Positions 34,406 through 43,483 of a DNA stretch of 64,000 nt are shown piece by piece; the stretch's first letter is position 1; each line of letters begins with the position of its first letter. The notes beneath the pieces were generated by a model. The model had not been told where the DNA came from, did no database searches, and was given only the letters and a program-made list of their open reading frames with translations. The position numbers and the translations under genes were made by a program. The DNA comes from Bacillus sp. THAF10 (GTDB lineage: Bacteria; Bacillota; Bacilli; Bacillales; Bacillaceae_I), in assembly GCF_009363695.1 (NCBI RefSeq), contig NZ_CP045403.1:972001-1036000 (forward strand). The letters run 5' to 3'.

Positions 34406-35419
34406 ATGAATACAGCGAAAAACGAAAATATATTAGAAGTAAAAGGTTTGCGCACCTCCTTCTTTACAGACGAAGGAGAAGTAAAAGCGGTTGATGGTGT
34501 AGACTTCTCAATTGAAAAAGGTAAAACAATAGGAATTGTTGGAGAATCAGGGTCTGGTAAAAGTATCACTTCTCTTTCTATTATGAGACTGGGTGATGGG
34601 AAAATTGTCGGTGGAGAAGTAGTTTTCAAGGGTGAGAACCTATTAGATAAAACCAAGAAACAAATGATGAACCTTCGTGGAAATAATATTTCCATGATTT
34701 TCCAGGAGCCAATGACATCGTTAAATCCGACATTAACCTGTGGAGAGCAAATTGCTGAATCAATCCGGATCCACCAAAAGCTTGGCCGTAAAGAAGCATG
34801 GGCAAAGTCAGTGGATATGCTTCGTCTTGTCGGTATTCCTTCCCCTGATAAACGCGCGAAGCAATATCCGTTCGAGCTTTCCGGTGGGATGCGCCAGCGA
34901 GTAATGATTGCCATTGCACTAGCTTGTAACCCTGAATTGTTGATTGCTGATGAGCCAACAACAGCACTTGATGTTACGATCCAAGCTCAAATTTTAGAGT
35001 TAATGAAAAAGCTTCAAGATGAGCTAGGAACTTCCTTAATGCTTATCACTCATGATCTTGGAGTAGTAGCGGAAATGTGTGATAACGTTGCAGTTATGTA
35101 TTGTGGAAAAGTTGTAGAGTATGCAGATGTGAAAACGATTTTTACAAGTCCTAAACACCCGTATACTGTAGGTCTACTAAACTCTGTACCAAAGCATGAT
35201 GAAGACGTGGAGGGAGAACTATCCGTTATTCATGGTTCTGTTCCGAGTCCTTTCAATTTACCTCAGGGCTGTCGCTTTGCACCTCGTTGTCCACACGCGA
35301 AAGAAATCTGTCATAGTAGTCTTCCAGAATTGAAGAAGACAGAAGATGGTGACCAGGTTCGTTGCTGGATTTATACAGATAAGTGGGAAGATGAGGAGGT
35401 TGCAGCAAGCCATGAGTAA
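34406..35419 (+). CDS. Peptide ABC transporter ATPase (DppD/OppD type)
   Basis: A 337-aa nucleotide-binding subunit. Walker A is GESGSGKS (about 47), the signature is LSGGMRQR, Walker B is [12 protein letters not shown], and the C-terminal oligopeptide-binding region has [14 protein letters not shown]. These cysteines are shared by the iron-sulfur or zinc-like tail of this family. ATG 34406 is chosen over GTG 34397, which sits inside the ribosome-binding region. It overlaps the next ATPase gene by 8 bases. Confidence 0.94.
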   Translation: MNTAKNENILEVKGLRTSFFTDEGEVKAVDGVDFSIEKGKTIGIVGESGSGKSITSLSIMRLGDGKIVGGEVVFKGENLLDKTKKQMMNLRGNNISMIFQEPMTSLNPTLTCGEQIAESIRIHQKLGRKEAWAKSVDMLRLVGIPSPDKRAKQYPFELSGGMRQRVMIAIALACNPELLIADEPTTALDVTIQAQILELMKKLQDELGTSLMLITHDLGVVAEMCDNVAVMYCGKVVEYADVKTIFTSPKHPYTVGLLNSVPKHDEDVEGELSVIHGSVPSPFNLPQGCRFAPRCPHAKEICHSSLPELKKTEDGDQVRCWIYTDKWEDEEVAASHE

Positions 35420-36425
35420 TCAAACATTGCTAGAAGTAAAAAACCTTAAGCAATATTTCCCTATTAAAGGTGGAATATTCGGAAGAACGGTAAATCACGT
35501 AAAGGCAGTGGATGATATCAGCTTTACGGTGAAAGAAGGAGAAACGGTTAGTATCGTAGGGGAATCAGGCTGTGGTAAGTCTACAACAGGTCGTGCCATT
35601 CTTCGTTTAGATAATCCTTATTCTGGAGAAGTAAGCTTCCAAGGAGAAGATCTACTCGCATTAAGTAAGGCGGAAATGAGAAAGAAACGTAAGGACCTGC
35701 AGATTATTTTCCAGGATCCATATGCATCTCTCAACCCACGTCAAACAGTAAGTCAAATCTTAGAGGAAGCATTAGAAATTCAAAAGGTAGTACCGAAAAA
35801 GGATCGCAGAAAAAAGATTATTGAGCTACTAGAAACAGTTGGAATTGGTGCTCATCAGGTGGACCGCCATCCACATGAGTTTAGTGGTGGTCAACGCCAG
35901 CGTATCGGTATAGCCCGTGCATTATCTGTAGATCCAAAGTTAATTGTATGTGATGAAGCAGTATCTGCTCTTGATGTGTCTATTCAAGCGCAAGTACTTA
36001 ATTTATTGAAAAAGCTACAAAGTGAATTTAAGCTGACGTATCTTTTTATCTCACATGACCTTGGTGTTGTTCGTCATATATCGGACCGAATTATTGTTAT
36101 GTATCTAGGAAAAATAGTAGAAATTGCGGATAAAGATGCACTTTTTGCTAATCCTCAGCATCCATACACAAGGGCACTTCTTTCTGCCATTCCAAGTACA
36201 AATCTTGAAGAGAAGAAAGAACGTATCATCCTAAAGGGAGACGTCCCTTCACCAATTGATCCACCACAAGGGTGCCGTTTCCATACACGTTGCCCATTTG
36301 CTTTTGATCGTTGCAGATCAGAAGAACCACAGCTTCATGCTGTACCAGGAAAAAATCAACAATCCGCTTGTCACCTTGTAGAGGATGGACAGGTAGATTT
36401 CTCACAATTAAAAGCAAATTATTAA
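35412..36425 (+). CDS. Peptide ABC transporter ATPase (DppF/OppF type)
   Basis: A 337-aa partner ATPase. Walker A is GESGCGKST, the signature is [15 protein letters not shown], Walker B is [12 protein letters not shown], and the tail has [17 protein letters not shown] 35412 lies just before the stop of the D-type gene and follows GAGGAGG. The longer frame from 35346 only overlaps the upstream gene. The operon ends in a terminator. Confidence 0.94.
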   Translation: MSNQTLLEVKNLKQYFPIKGGIFGRTVNHVKAVDDISFTVKEGETVSIVGESGCGKSTTGRAILRLDNPYSGEVSFQGEDLLALSKAEMRKKRKDLQIIFQDPYASLNPRQTVSQILEEALEIQKVVPKKDRRKKIIELLETVGIGAHQVDRHPHEFSGGQRQRIGIARALSVDPKLIVCDEAVSALDVSIQAQVLNLLKKLQSEFKLTYLFISHDLGVVRHISDRIIVMYLGKIVEIADKDALFANPQHPYTRALLSAIPSTNLEEKKERIILKGDVPSPIDPPQGCRFHTRCPFAFDRCRSEEPQLHAVPGKNQQSACHLVEDGQVDFSQLKANY

Positions 36426-36430
36426 CCAAA

Positions 36431-36469
36431 AACCACTCTCAAGCAATTTTTGAGGGTGGCTTTTTTTTA
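36431..36469 (+). terminator. Terminator of the peptide transporter operon
   Basis: CCACTCTCAA and TTGAGGGTGG pair with one G-U, followed by CTTTTTTTT. Confidence 0.88.
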
Positions 36470-36491
36470 GTGATAAAATGAATTTATTAAA

Positions 36492-36672
36492 GGCTGTTTT
36501 CGTAAACTTTGATGTTACTGCGATTAGTTAAGACACCCGTAATCAACGTTGCTGTCATGCTCTTTTCGTAGAGATAGTTTTAAATCTATGGCAATTTATC
36601 ATCCCAGAAAGATAGGAAAAAGTCCTAATGCCGACTTTTCCTATTTAATAAAACAATCTTTTAGAAAAGAGC
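36492..36672 (+). repeat. MITE-like repeat, copy 3
   Basis: 181 bases from GGCTGTTTTCGTAAAC to TTAGAAAAGAGC. It is the longest copy on the plus strand and has an internal GGAAAAAGTCC/GACTTTTCC inverted pair. Confidence 0.82.
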
Positions 36673-36704
36673 ATTATTAAAAGATACAAATGAGGTGACT
36701 GTTT

Positions 36705-37502
36705 TTGTACTATCGGATGATTAAGCCTACTGCAGCACTTTCTCCTTGGGTGGAATGTTACTGGCAGGTGCAGTTTGAGAGTGGATTAAATGTAAAAGAA
36801 GAAACAATCCTGCCTAACGGGAAGGTAGAAATGATTTTTGCATTACAAGGAAATTATCAAGTGGTAAACAGAAAAACCAAACATGTAAAAGAAGCCTGGC
36901 TTTCGGGGTTACAACTTGAACCTTTGCATATTGAGTATAGTGGCACTTCAAATCTGGTGGGTATTCGCTTTAAGCCTTATGGATTGTTTCCTTTCTTGAC
37001 AATTCCAATATGTGAAACGGCGAATTTTGTGGAGCCATGCTCAGATATATTTGGTTCGGTGTATCAACAACTTTATGATGTGCTTTTACAATTAAATCAT
37101 GAATCGTATATTGGGCAGAGTATCGATCATTTTTTGCTAAACCTCATTAATGAAATGAAAACGAAGCAATACAAATTAATGAAAGAAATCTCTTCTCAAC
37201 TGCAAAAGAACTCAAATCAGGCAATATCTGATTTGGCTCTTAATCTTGGCTATACAGAACGCCATTTAACGAGATTGTGTAGGGATCAATTTGGGGTTTC
37301 TCCAAAAATGATTGCACGGATTTTTCGCTTTGAAAGAGCTCTCTCCAATCTATTTGGCTGTCCTGATGCCCCAAATGTCAATCGTGCTATTGAGCTTGGC
37401 TTTTACGATCAATCACATTTTTTAAAGGAATTTAAGAGGTTTTCTGGGATGACTCCAGAAGTATATAAACAGAAAGCGAAAAACGCTAGTAATTTCCTTT
37501 AA
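36705..37502 (+). CDS. AraC-family transcription regulator
   Basis: A 265-aa regulator. The N-terminal DUF6597-type domain (about 1-105) has SPWVECYWQVQFE and LPNGKVEMIF. Two helix-turn-helix units follow (ISDLALNLGYTERHLTRLCRDQFG and NRAIELGFYDQSHFLKEFKRFSGMTPEVYK). TTG 36705 is chosen because GAGGTG lies 7 bases upstream. It may control the DUF1761 and DinB genes downstream; that is inference from order. Confidence 0.88.
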   Translation: MYYRMIKPTAALSPWVECYWQVQFESGLNVKEETILPNGKVEMIFALQGNYQVVNRKTKHVKEAWLSGLQLEPLHIEYSGTSNLVGIRFKPYGLFPFLTIPICETANFVEPCSDIFGSVYQQLYDVLLQLNHESYIGQSIDHFLLNLINEMKTKQYKLMKEISSQLQKNSNQAISDLALNLGYTERHLTRLCRDQFGVSPKMIARIFRFERALSNLFGCPDAPNVNRAIELGFYDQSHFLKEFKRFSGMTPEVYKQKAKNASNFL

Positions 37503-37582
37503 ATAATGTCCTATTTTTACAATACATCACAATAGGCAATTTATTAAAATTTAATGAAAGAAGGAGGAGGGAGGTGGATTAG

Positions 37583-37984
37583 GTGGATGTAGTAGAGGGC
37601 ATCAGTTTTTTATCGGTCTTGCTAGCAGCAGTTTCTGCATTTCTAATTGGAGGTATTTGGTACACTGTACTTTTCGGAAAAGCATGGATGAAAATACATA
37701 ACTTTAGCGACGAAGAGTTGAAAAAAAGTGCACCGAGGGTATTTGGTGGCTCCTTTGTCTTGGCAATTATCATTTCCTATTCATTAGCGATGTTTATTGG
37801 ACCAAATAGTACTGCTAGCTTTGGGGTGTTTGCTGGATTTATGGCAGGGGCATTTTTTGTTGCTGCTGCTCTAGGAATTACTTATTTATTTGAACGCAAA
37901 CCATTCAAGCTTTTCTTAATTGATGCAGGGTATCATATTGTGACTTTTACATTAATGGGATTTATTTTGGGCTTCATGTCCTAA
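37583..37984 (+). CDS. DUF1761 membrane protein
   Basis: A 133-aa protein with four transmembrane helices (about 7-27, 53-72, 80-100, 112-132) and the DUF1761 features GGIWYTVLFGKAWM and LIDAGYHIVTFTLMGFILG. The function of the family is unknown. GTG 37583 has GGAGGGAGGTGG upstream. It lies 24 bases before the DinB gene and probably shares its transcript. Confidence 0.85.
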   Translation: MDVVEGISFLSVLLAAVSAFLIGGIWYTVLFGKAWMKIHNFSDEELKKSAPRVFGGSFVLAIIISYSLAMFIGPNSTASFGVFAGFMAGAFFVAAALGITYLFERKPFKLFLIDAGYHIVTFTLMGFILGFMS

Positions 37985-38008
37985 TCATTTATCTAAGGGG
38001 GATTTATT

Positions 38009-38521
38009 ATGGAAGCGTTACTTTTTAAACAGATGGAATTTGTACGAAAAAGAACGTTAGCAGCATTGGATGCAACAGAGGAAAGTATGGCAGATCAGCT
38101 GCTGGATGGTGTAAATAATACGTTGCGTTGGAATTATGGTCACATTTTTGTTTCGCATGATACATTGCTTTATCCGTTAATTGGGAAACAGCACCATGCC
38201 TCTGAAGACTTAGTAAAGCATTTTTCGATGGGCACTAGTCCCAAAGATTGGATAGGTAATGGACCGTCATTAAAAGAACTCAGACAATATCTAGAAGAGC
38301 AGCCAGAGAGAATGAAACAAGACTTCGCAGGTAAGCTTGAAGAACCCCTGCAAAAACCTTTTAAATTAGGGGAATATGAACTGGTTTCCGTTGGGGAAGT
38401 ATTAAGCTTTGCTATTTGGCATGAAGGCTTGCATCAGGGTACGGTGAACACCATTAAACGTGCTCTAGGTGTGGAGGATTTATGGAGTCCTGTTAAAGAA
38501 AAGCAAGATCAGCATATATAA
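38009..38521 (+). CDS. DinB-family protein
   Basis: A 170-aa four-helix-bundle protein of the DinB/YfiT family, putative metal-dependent thiol transferases. The three metal-binding histidines are probably in NYGHIFVSHD (about 49) and IWHEGLHQGTV (about 141). The substrate is unknown; relatives use bacillithiol. AAGGGGG precedes the ATG. A terminator follows. Confidence 0.85.
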   Translation: MEALLFKQMEFVRKRTLAALDATEESMADQLLDGVNNTLRWNYGHIFVSHDTLLYPLIGKQHHASEDLVKHFSMGTSPKDWIGNGPSLKELRQYLEEQPERMKQDFAGKLEEPLQKPFKLGEYELVSVGEVLSFAIWHEGLHQGTVNTIKRALGVEDLWSPVKEKQDQHI

Positions 38522-38532
38522 TAGAACAAATC

Positions 38533-38567
38533 GACCGCGGAGGCTTTCATGGCTTTCGCGGTTTTAT
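38533..38567 (+). terminator. Terminator of the DinB gene
   Basis: ACCGCG and CGCGGT enclose a further AGGC/GGCTTT pairing, followed by TTTATT. Confidence 0.65.
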
Positions 38568-38597
38568 TATAGGAAAAACAAGTCCTTTGTGGTAAAA

Positions 38598-38615
38598 TAT
38601 CTTTAATTCGAGATA
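38598..38615 (+). promoter_or_regulatory. MhqR-type operator upstream of catE-like gene
   Basis: TATCTTTAATTCGAGATA, an 18-base near-palindrome ending 20 bases before the dioxygenase ATG. It matches the perfect palindrome at 43329-43350 and fits the form of MhqR sites known from B. subtilis quinone-stress genes. Confidence 0.7.
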
Positions 38616-38635
38616 TATTATTAGGAGGAAGAAGA

Positions 38636-39487
38636 ATGGCGAAATTTCATCAAGCTCCAGCCACATTTGTTGGAGAGGTCTACTTACAGATACAAAATCT
38701 CAGACGCTCTATAGAATTTTATACAAATGTTATTGGTTTCAGGCTTTTAATGGAAACAGAAACAAAAGCTACTTTTACAGCTGATGGAACTACTCCAATC
38801 CTCTCTGTAGAGCAAAGGGAAGATTTTCAGCCAAAACAGCCACGCACAACGGGATTGTATCATTTTGCCCTATTGCTGCCATCACGGGAAGACTTGGGGA
38901 GTATGTTGCAGCACTTTGTTTCGAACAATATTCGGCTTCAAGGCGCTTCGGATCATCTTGTAAGTGAAGCGCTATACTTGAGTGATCCTGACGGAAATGG
39001 AATTGAAATCTATTGTGATAGATCAGCTTCCACTTGGACCTGGAAGGGAGAAGAAGTAGAAATGGCTTCGGTGGCGTTAGATGCAGAGTCTCTTTTGGAA
39101 GAAGGCAGCAAGAGTAAGTGGAGTGGCCTGCCTGAGAAAACAATAATGGGACATATCCACCTGCATGTATCAGACTTAACAGCAGCGGAAACGTTTTATA
39201 CAGAGCTACTCGGCTTTGCAGTTGTTACTCGATATGGTGGTCAGGCATTATTTATATCTACTGAAAAGTATCACCATCATATCGGCTTGAACACTTGGAA
39301 TGGTGTAGGTGCACCAAAGGCACAAGCAAATTCAATTGGGTTAGGATGGTATACGCTTGTTTATCCTTCAGAAGGAGAGAAACAGGCTGTGGTGAGTGCA
39401 CTGCGAGAACAAAATATTCCTATCGAAGAAGAAAATGGCGCTTTCTTTACTACAGATCCATCAGGAAATAAAATTAGATTGGTTTAA
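38636..39487 (+). CDS. catE: CatE-like extradiol dioxygenase (VOC family)
   Basis: A 283-aa two-domain vicinal oxygen chelate protein resembling catechol-2,3-dioxygenase CatE. Each half has the VOC start (VYLQIQNLRRSIEFYTNVIGF and IHLHVSDLTAAETFYTELLGF). Likely Fe/Mn ligands are His in GLYHFALLLP or IHLHV and Glu in GNGIEIYCD. It would open catechol rings and detoxify quinone-type compounds. AGGAGGAAG precedes the ATG. An MhqR-type operator lies just upstream. Confidence 0.88.
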   Translation: MAKFHQAPATFVGEVYLQIQNLRRSIEFYTNVIGFRLLMETETKATFTADGTTPILSVEQREDFQPKQPRTTGLYHFALLLPSREDLGSMLQHFVSNNIRLQGASDHLVSEALYLSDPDGNGIEIYCDRSASTWTWKGEEVEMASVALDAESLLEEGSKSKWSGLPEKTIMGHIHLHVSDLTAAETFYTELLGFAVVTRYGGQALFISTEKYHHHIGLNTWNGVGAPKAQANSIGLGWYTLVYPSEGEKQAVVSALREQNIPIEEENGAFFTTDPSGNKIRLV

Positions 39488-39518
39488 AACAGTCCTCTAG
39501 TAGAGGTCTGTTTTTTTC
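39488..39518 (+). terminator. Terminator of the catE-like gene
   Basis: AACAGTCCTCTA pairs with TAGAGGTCTGTT with a very short loop, followed by seven Ts. Confidence 0.8.
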
Positions 39519-39587
39519 ATTCGAATAAAACCCAAGTAAATGAAGCAACTTAAAAGGAAATAATGGAATTATGGGAGTTTTTAATTG

Positions 39588-40583
39588 ATGGAACATAACA
39601 TTCAGCTGACAACACCAGAGATAGCAGCTCTGTGGACAACCTACATACAAAATAGTGCCACCAATTGTTTCTTTAAGCATTTTCTTCAAAAAGTAGAAGA
39701 CTCAGAAATTGAAAAAGTAGTAAAGGAAGCACTTTTTCTAGGAGAAAAATATAACGAGGAGATTGTGAAAATTTTTTCCTCTGAGGGTTTTCCTATACCA
39801 GATGGATTTTCTGATAAAGATGTGTATCTTTCTGCACCACGAATTTTCACCGATCTTTTTGCATTAAGCTTTGTTTATCGTGTCGGACAGATGACCGTTC
39901 CATACTATGCTTCTGTGTTAACAAAAATTGCTCGCAGAGATGTGGTTGCATTTTTTGATGAATGTTTAAGAACATCTGTCAAGCATTACCGCAATGCCTT
40001 AGAGCTGATGCTTGGAAAAGGAGTATATGATAGACCACCGAAAATCCCCTATCCGAAGAAAGTCCACTACATACATGAACAGCAATCTATGCTTGGTTCA
40101 TGGTTTGGAGATAAACGCCCTTTAAATGCGATGGAGCTAGGGGAAATTTTTTATGTCATTGAAAGAAATTATATTGGACTGGTGATGCTCATTGGCCTCA
40201 TTCAAGTGATGGAAGATAAGGAAGTGAAAGATTATTTAGTTAAAGGGAAAAAATTAGCGGAGAAACAAGTGGAAGTCTTTAATAAAGTATTAAAGGAAGA
40301 AAACCATCTAGGAAATATTCCGGTTAGCATGGAAGTAACAGATTCTACGGTTTCTCCATTTTCGGACAAGTTGATTTTATTCTTAATAACTGCCACAAGC
40401 TCTGCTGGCCTTGACTTGTTAGCATACGCAATGGCAACTTCCTTGAGAAAGGATATTGCCACTCACTATGCAACCATTATGGTAGAGGTAGCTAAATATG
40501 GAGAAGATGGCTTAGAAATGCTCATCAAAAGAGGGTGGATGGAGCAGCCACCGCAAGCGATGGATCGAGAAAAATTAAGGTGA
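39588..40583 (+). CDS. DUF3231 protein, two ferritin-like halves
   Basis: A 331-aa all-helical protein of the DUF3231 family, with two repeats of about 160 residues (TPEIAALWTTYIQNSATNCFFKHFL and later NAMELGEIFYVIERNYIGLVMLIGL). The family is common in spore formers; its function is unknown, and a spore-coat or stress role is only guessed. ATG 39588 is used; TTG 39585 is 7 bases after GGGAG and is equally possible. A two-way terminator follows. Confidence 0.85.
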   Translation: MEHNIQLTTPEIAALWTTYIQNSATNCFFKHFLQKVEDSEIEKVVKEALFLGEKYNEEIVKIFSSEGFPIPDGFSDKDVYLSAPRIFTDLFALSFVYRVGQMTVPYYASVLTKIARRDVVAFFDECLRTSVKHYRNALELMLGKGVYDRPPKIPYPKKVHYIHEQQSMLGSWFGDKRPLNAMELGEIFYVIERNYIGLVMLIGLIQVMEDKEVKDYLVKGKKLAEKQVEVFNKVLKEENHLGNIPVSMEVTDSTVSPFSDKLILFLITATSSAGLDLLAYAMATSLRKDIATHYATIMVEVAKYGEDGLEMLIKRGWMEQPPQAMDREKLR

Positions 40584-40584
40584 T

Positions 40585-40622
40585 AAAAGCTGGGAATCAT
40601 TTAATGATTTCCAGCTTTTTTA
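40585..40622. terminator. Two-way terminator
   Basis: AAAGCTGGGAATCAT and ATGATTTCCAGCTTT pair with one G-T, followed by Ts on both strands. It serves the DUF3231 and acetyltransferase genes. Confidence 0.88.
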
Positions 40623-41481
40623 CATAGTAATGGAGTTGATGGTCTACGTGAAATCCCACCCGTTCATATATTCGAAGCGCCTTTTCATTCGTTGCTTCCA
40701 CACACAACTGCAAACTTAAGATGCTATCAAACGAGAAAATCCAATTCACTGCACCTAAAAGAAGCTGTGCTCCTATTCCTTTTCCTTGATGAATGGCGTC
40801 AACTGCGAAAAATTCAATGCTTGCTTCTCCAAAATTCGGTTCGATTTCCACATAAATGTACCCAGCTAGTTTTTTATTCTCTTCTACTACAAACACTTTT
40901 CGATTCTCATTTATTCTCTGAATAATTTCTTCTCCACTATAGTATGTGTGAGGAAAAGCAAGGTCATGAAGTCTCGTAAATTCAGTATGTAAATAAGAAG
41001 GAAGCTCCTCTAAACAATACGATACAGTACTTTCGCTTTTTTGCTTCGTTAAGATCGCCTGTTCACTTTTTTTACTAAATGAAGCTTTTTCAGCAAGAGC
41101 TGTGACGGTAGTATTACTTCTATCGGGAAAAAGAGAAACAGCATGGATTTGTTCTGGAAGATACTTTTCCAATTCAAAATAAAGCTCGCTAGCAAAATCG
41201 GAATGTGGTTCTGCAACAAACGGCCCGAGAATTTCCGCTGAGTGCTGCTGCAAATCGGCATCAAAGCCAATAACTCCTATAAGGGTATCTTTATCGTAAG
41301 CGAGCAAAAACGATTGTTCATATGGCACCTCAAGCTCCGACTTCAACATAAACGCTAGTTCCTGCTTGTTTTTGCCACAGTATCCAATATGATGTGAGCT
41401 TGTCTTATTTAATGTAGCAATAAAGGCGGCCACTTCCTCTATCGTATCTCTCGATGGTGTACTTACAATATGTCCTGTCAT
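40597..41481 (-). CDS. Two-domain GNAT acetyltransferase
   Basis: A 294-aa protein. The C-terminal GNAT domain (about 145-290) has the acetyl-CoA loop HQGKGIGAQLL and the closing NEKALRIYERVGF. The N-terminal 140 residues look like a decayed GNAT domain. GAGGTG precedes the ATG. A terminator hairpin lies directly upstream of that site, so expression may depend on read-through or on a promoter inside the hairpin. The substrate is unknown. Confidence 0.83.
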   Translation of the reverse strand: MTGHIVSTPSRDTIEEVAAFIATLNKTSSHHIGYCGKNKQELAFMLKSELEVPYEQSFLLAYDKDTLIGVIGFDADLQQHSAEILGPFVAEPHSDFASELYFELEKYLPEQIHAVSLFPDRSNTTVTALAEKASFSKKSEQAILTKQKSESTVSYCLEELPSYLHTEFTRLHDLAFPHTYYSGEEIIQRINENRKVFVVEENKKLAGYIYVEIEPNFGEASIEFFAVDAIHQGKGIGAQLLLGAVNWIFSFDSILSLQLCVEATNEKALRIYERVGFHVDHQLHYYVKKLEIIK

Positions 41482-41493
41482 GGTTTTTTCACC

Positions 41494-41533
41494 TCAAAAA
41501 AACAACTGGGTATGCGCGCTTACCCAATTGTTT
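41494..41533 (-). terminator. Terminator just upstream of the GNAT gene
   Basis: On the minus strand AACAATTGGGTA and TACCCAGTTGTT pair and are followed by seven Ts, then GAGGTG, the ribosome-binding site of the GNAT gene. It ends the 59-aa gene transcript. Confidence 0.85.
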
Positions 41534-41564
41534 CAGATAATTACAACTATTATACCATAAAATC

Positions 41565-41744
41565 TTAGCGGTTTATGAGGTTCCGTACCCCTAGATAAAT
41601 TAAGGCAAGTGAGAATATTAAAACGGTAATAACGCCAACGATGCTTGTAACAGGCTCCAATGCAGCAAACGTTCCAGTCATTGGTACTCTAAGAAGTCCA
41701 AAACCTGCTAGCATGGCAGCGAAAAATAATAAGACTCGTTCCAT
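41565..41744 (-). CDS. Small membrane protein, 59 aa
   Basis: A 59-aa protein with two transmembrane helices (about 3-20 and 33-52) separated by VPMTGTFAALEPVTS. ATG 41744 follows AAAGGAGGG, which rules out the longer frame starting at 41810. No family is recognised. Confidence 0.7.
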   Translation of the reverse strand: MERVLLFFAAMLAGFGLLRVPMTGTFAALEPVTSIVGVITVLIFSLALIYLGVRNLINR

Positions 41745-41826
41745 GTGACACCCTCCTTTCCCTTTGCTACCACTATATGTATCTAGGCTTAAACTTGTCA
41801 GCGCTTTCAAAAAATAAAATAAAATT

Positions 41827-42004
41827 ACTCTTTTCTTTATGAGTGTTGCTTTTAATCAGGAAAAAGTCAGCTTTAGGACCTTTTCTAATCCTCAGATAAG
41901 CTAAATTACATATTTATATCTCCTTGTTCGAAAAGAGCACGACAGCACATGGTTTACGGGATTCTTAAAAATACGTAGTAGCAACTAAGTTTGCGAAAAC
42001 AGCC
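41827..42004 (-). repeat. MITE-like repeat, copy 4
   Basis: 178 bases on the minus strand from GGCTGTTTTCGCAAAC (right end) to AAAGAAAAGAGT (left end), with the family's internal GTGCTGTCGTGCTCTTTTCG. Confidence 0.8.
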
Positions 42005-42083
42005 AATAAAAAAGAAGCTGGTACAAAATTTAAAACACAAACAAAAAGACGAACAATATTAATGCCGGCATTAAATACCGCTA

Positions 42084-42203
42084 TTGATTTCCGTGCAAGA
42101 CTTCGCTTTCCGCGAGTGACCCGTGAGCCTCCTCGGCTTCGCCTGCGGGGTCTCACATTGGCCACTTCTCTAAGTAGGAGTCTACGTCTTGCACTCCAAT
42201 CAA
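42084..42203 (-). repeat. Bacillaceae dispersed repeat, copy 1
   Basis: On the minus strand it starts TTGATTGGAGTGCAAGAC, includes GAGACCCCGCAGGCGAAGCC, and ends GCGAAGTCTTGCACGGAAAT. It resembles a GC-rich intergenic repeat familiar from many Bacillus-group genomes, and it is more GC-rich than its surroundings. A second copy lies at 52217. Confidence 0.7.
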
Positions 42204-42244
42204 CCGCTGGTGTCGTTTAAGCAGTAAAAGCATATTTTAATACT

Positions 42245-42293
42245 AAAAAAACCGAACTGATTTGATCAAATACTCCAATCAGTTCGATTTTTA
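42245..42293. terminator. Terminator of the MhqO-like gene
   Basis: CCGAACTGATT and AATCAGTTCG pair and have A-rich and T-rich flanks, so it can work on both strands. Confidence 0.82.
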
Positions 42294-42334
42294 CTTAGGG
42301 TAGAACTCTTTTGTCCCAGCATCATCTACATTAA

Positions 42335-43303
42335 TTAATTCATTTCTAACGGCCTTAAACTTTTCTCAATTTCCTCACGCTTCTGCTCTAAAAATGGCGG
42401 AAGTGCTAACGTTTGTCCTAACGAATCTTGTGACTCATCCACATCAAACCCAGGGGTATCGGTAGAAAGCTCAAAAAGAATTCCGTTGGGCTCTCTAAAA
42501 TAAAGTGCTTTAAAGTAATACCTTTCCACTTCTCCGGAATTAGGCAATCTGGTTTGTTTAATCCGCTGTACCCATTGCTGGTACTCTTCTTCATTGGGAA
42601 TACGAAAAGCAACGTGATGAGCCCCGCCACGACCTAAGCGTTCTTTCGGCAAATCTGGTCTTACTTCGATATGAACCTCAGCGCCTGAACCGCCTTCTCC
42701 TGTAGCAAACACCTCTATATCAGGAAAATCCCCTTTTAAAGATGGGTACGAGCCAACATAGCGAAATCCTAAAATGTTCTTAAGAATACTTGTGGTAGGA
42801 GGGGCTGATTTTACCGTCAGGGTAACCGGACCTAACCCGAAGATTGCGTGCTCTATCGGGATATCCTTATGCTCCCAAGGAATTCCAGCTGACACACCTT
42901 CTTCGTGGTTATCTGCTACAAGAAGTAGCTTTGTTCCTTCAAAGTCTTCAAAGGATAAAGTATCTCGATTTGCTCTTTTTTCTATCTCACCGTGTTTTAC
43001 GTTAAACTTCTCAAATCGTTGTTTCCAAAAGTGTAAAGATTCTGTTGTAGGAACTCTTAGGGAAGTTTGAGATATGCTAGATGTTCCTTCGTAATTCCTG
43101 CCAAGACTCGGTATATCAAAAAAGGTTATTTCGGTACCTGGACTACCCTTTGCGTCGCCATAAAATAGGTGATAAGAGGAGGTATTGTCCTGATTTACTG
43201 TTTTTTTTACAAGGCGCATACCAAGAATTTTTGTGAAAAATAGATAGTTATTCTCAGCTTTTGCTGTTAACAAAGAAACATGGTGCAATCCTAATAGGTT
43301 CAT
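42335..43303 (-). CDS. mhqO: Ring-cleaving dioxygenase (MhqO-like)
   Basis: A 322-aa VOC-family protein of the MhqA/MhqO type, tied to methyl-hydroquinone and quinone resistance. The start GLHHVSLLTAKAENNYLFFTKILG and the second domain GGAHHVAFRIPNEEEYQQW supply metal-binding histidines; GILFELSTDTPGF gives the Glu. GGAGCAATG places the ribosome-binding site close to the start. A perfect 22-base palindrome 25 bases upstream is the probable repressor site. Confidence 0.9.
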   Translation of the reverse strand: MNLLGLHHVSLLTAKAENNYLFFTKILGMRLVKKTVNQDNTSSYHLFYGDAKGSPGTEITFFDIPSLGRNYEGTSSISQTSLRVPTTESLHFWKQRFEKFNVKHGEIEKRANRDTLSFEDFEGTKLLLVADNHEEGVSAGIPWEHKDIPIEHAIFGLGPVTLTVKSAPPTTSILKNILGFRYVGSYPSLKGDFPDIEVFATGEGGSGAEVHIEVRPDLPKERLGRGGAHHVAFRIPNEEEYQQWVQRIKQTRLPNSGEVERYYFKALYFREPNGILFELSTDTPGFDVDESQDSLGQTLALPPFLEQKREEIEKSLRPLEMN

Positions 43304-43328
43304 TATGCATTGCTCCTTTATATGGAAT

Positions 43329-43350
43329 ATTATCTTGAATTCAAGATAAT
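43329..43350. promoter_or_regulatory. MhqR-type operator, perfect palindrome
   Basis: A 22-base perfect palindrome with core TATCTTGAATTCAAGATA, located between the MhqO-like gene and the divergent CNNM-like gene. By similarity to B. subtilis it should bind a MarR-type repressor (MhqR). The repressor gene is not in this window. Confidence 0.8.
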
Positions 43351-43483
43351 TATATCATGATTAGTTTGAGTGAACAAATTTTAGAAAAATGCAAATTTTT
43401 AAGGTTTTTTTTGCATTTTTATTGCTAAATCGTTCATTTCAAAATATATTTATAATATAAATATGCAGGAGAGTGATGAGAAC

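Noticed and set aside
41965..42165. Arg-rich minus-strand reading frame
   Set aside because: It runs through two intergenic repeats (the MITE-like copy and the Bacillaceae dispersed repeat) and has no ribosome-binding site.
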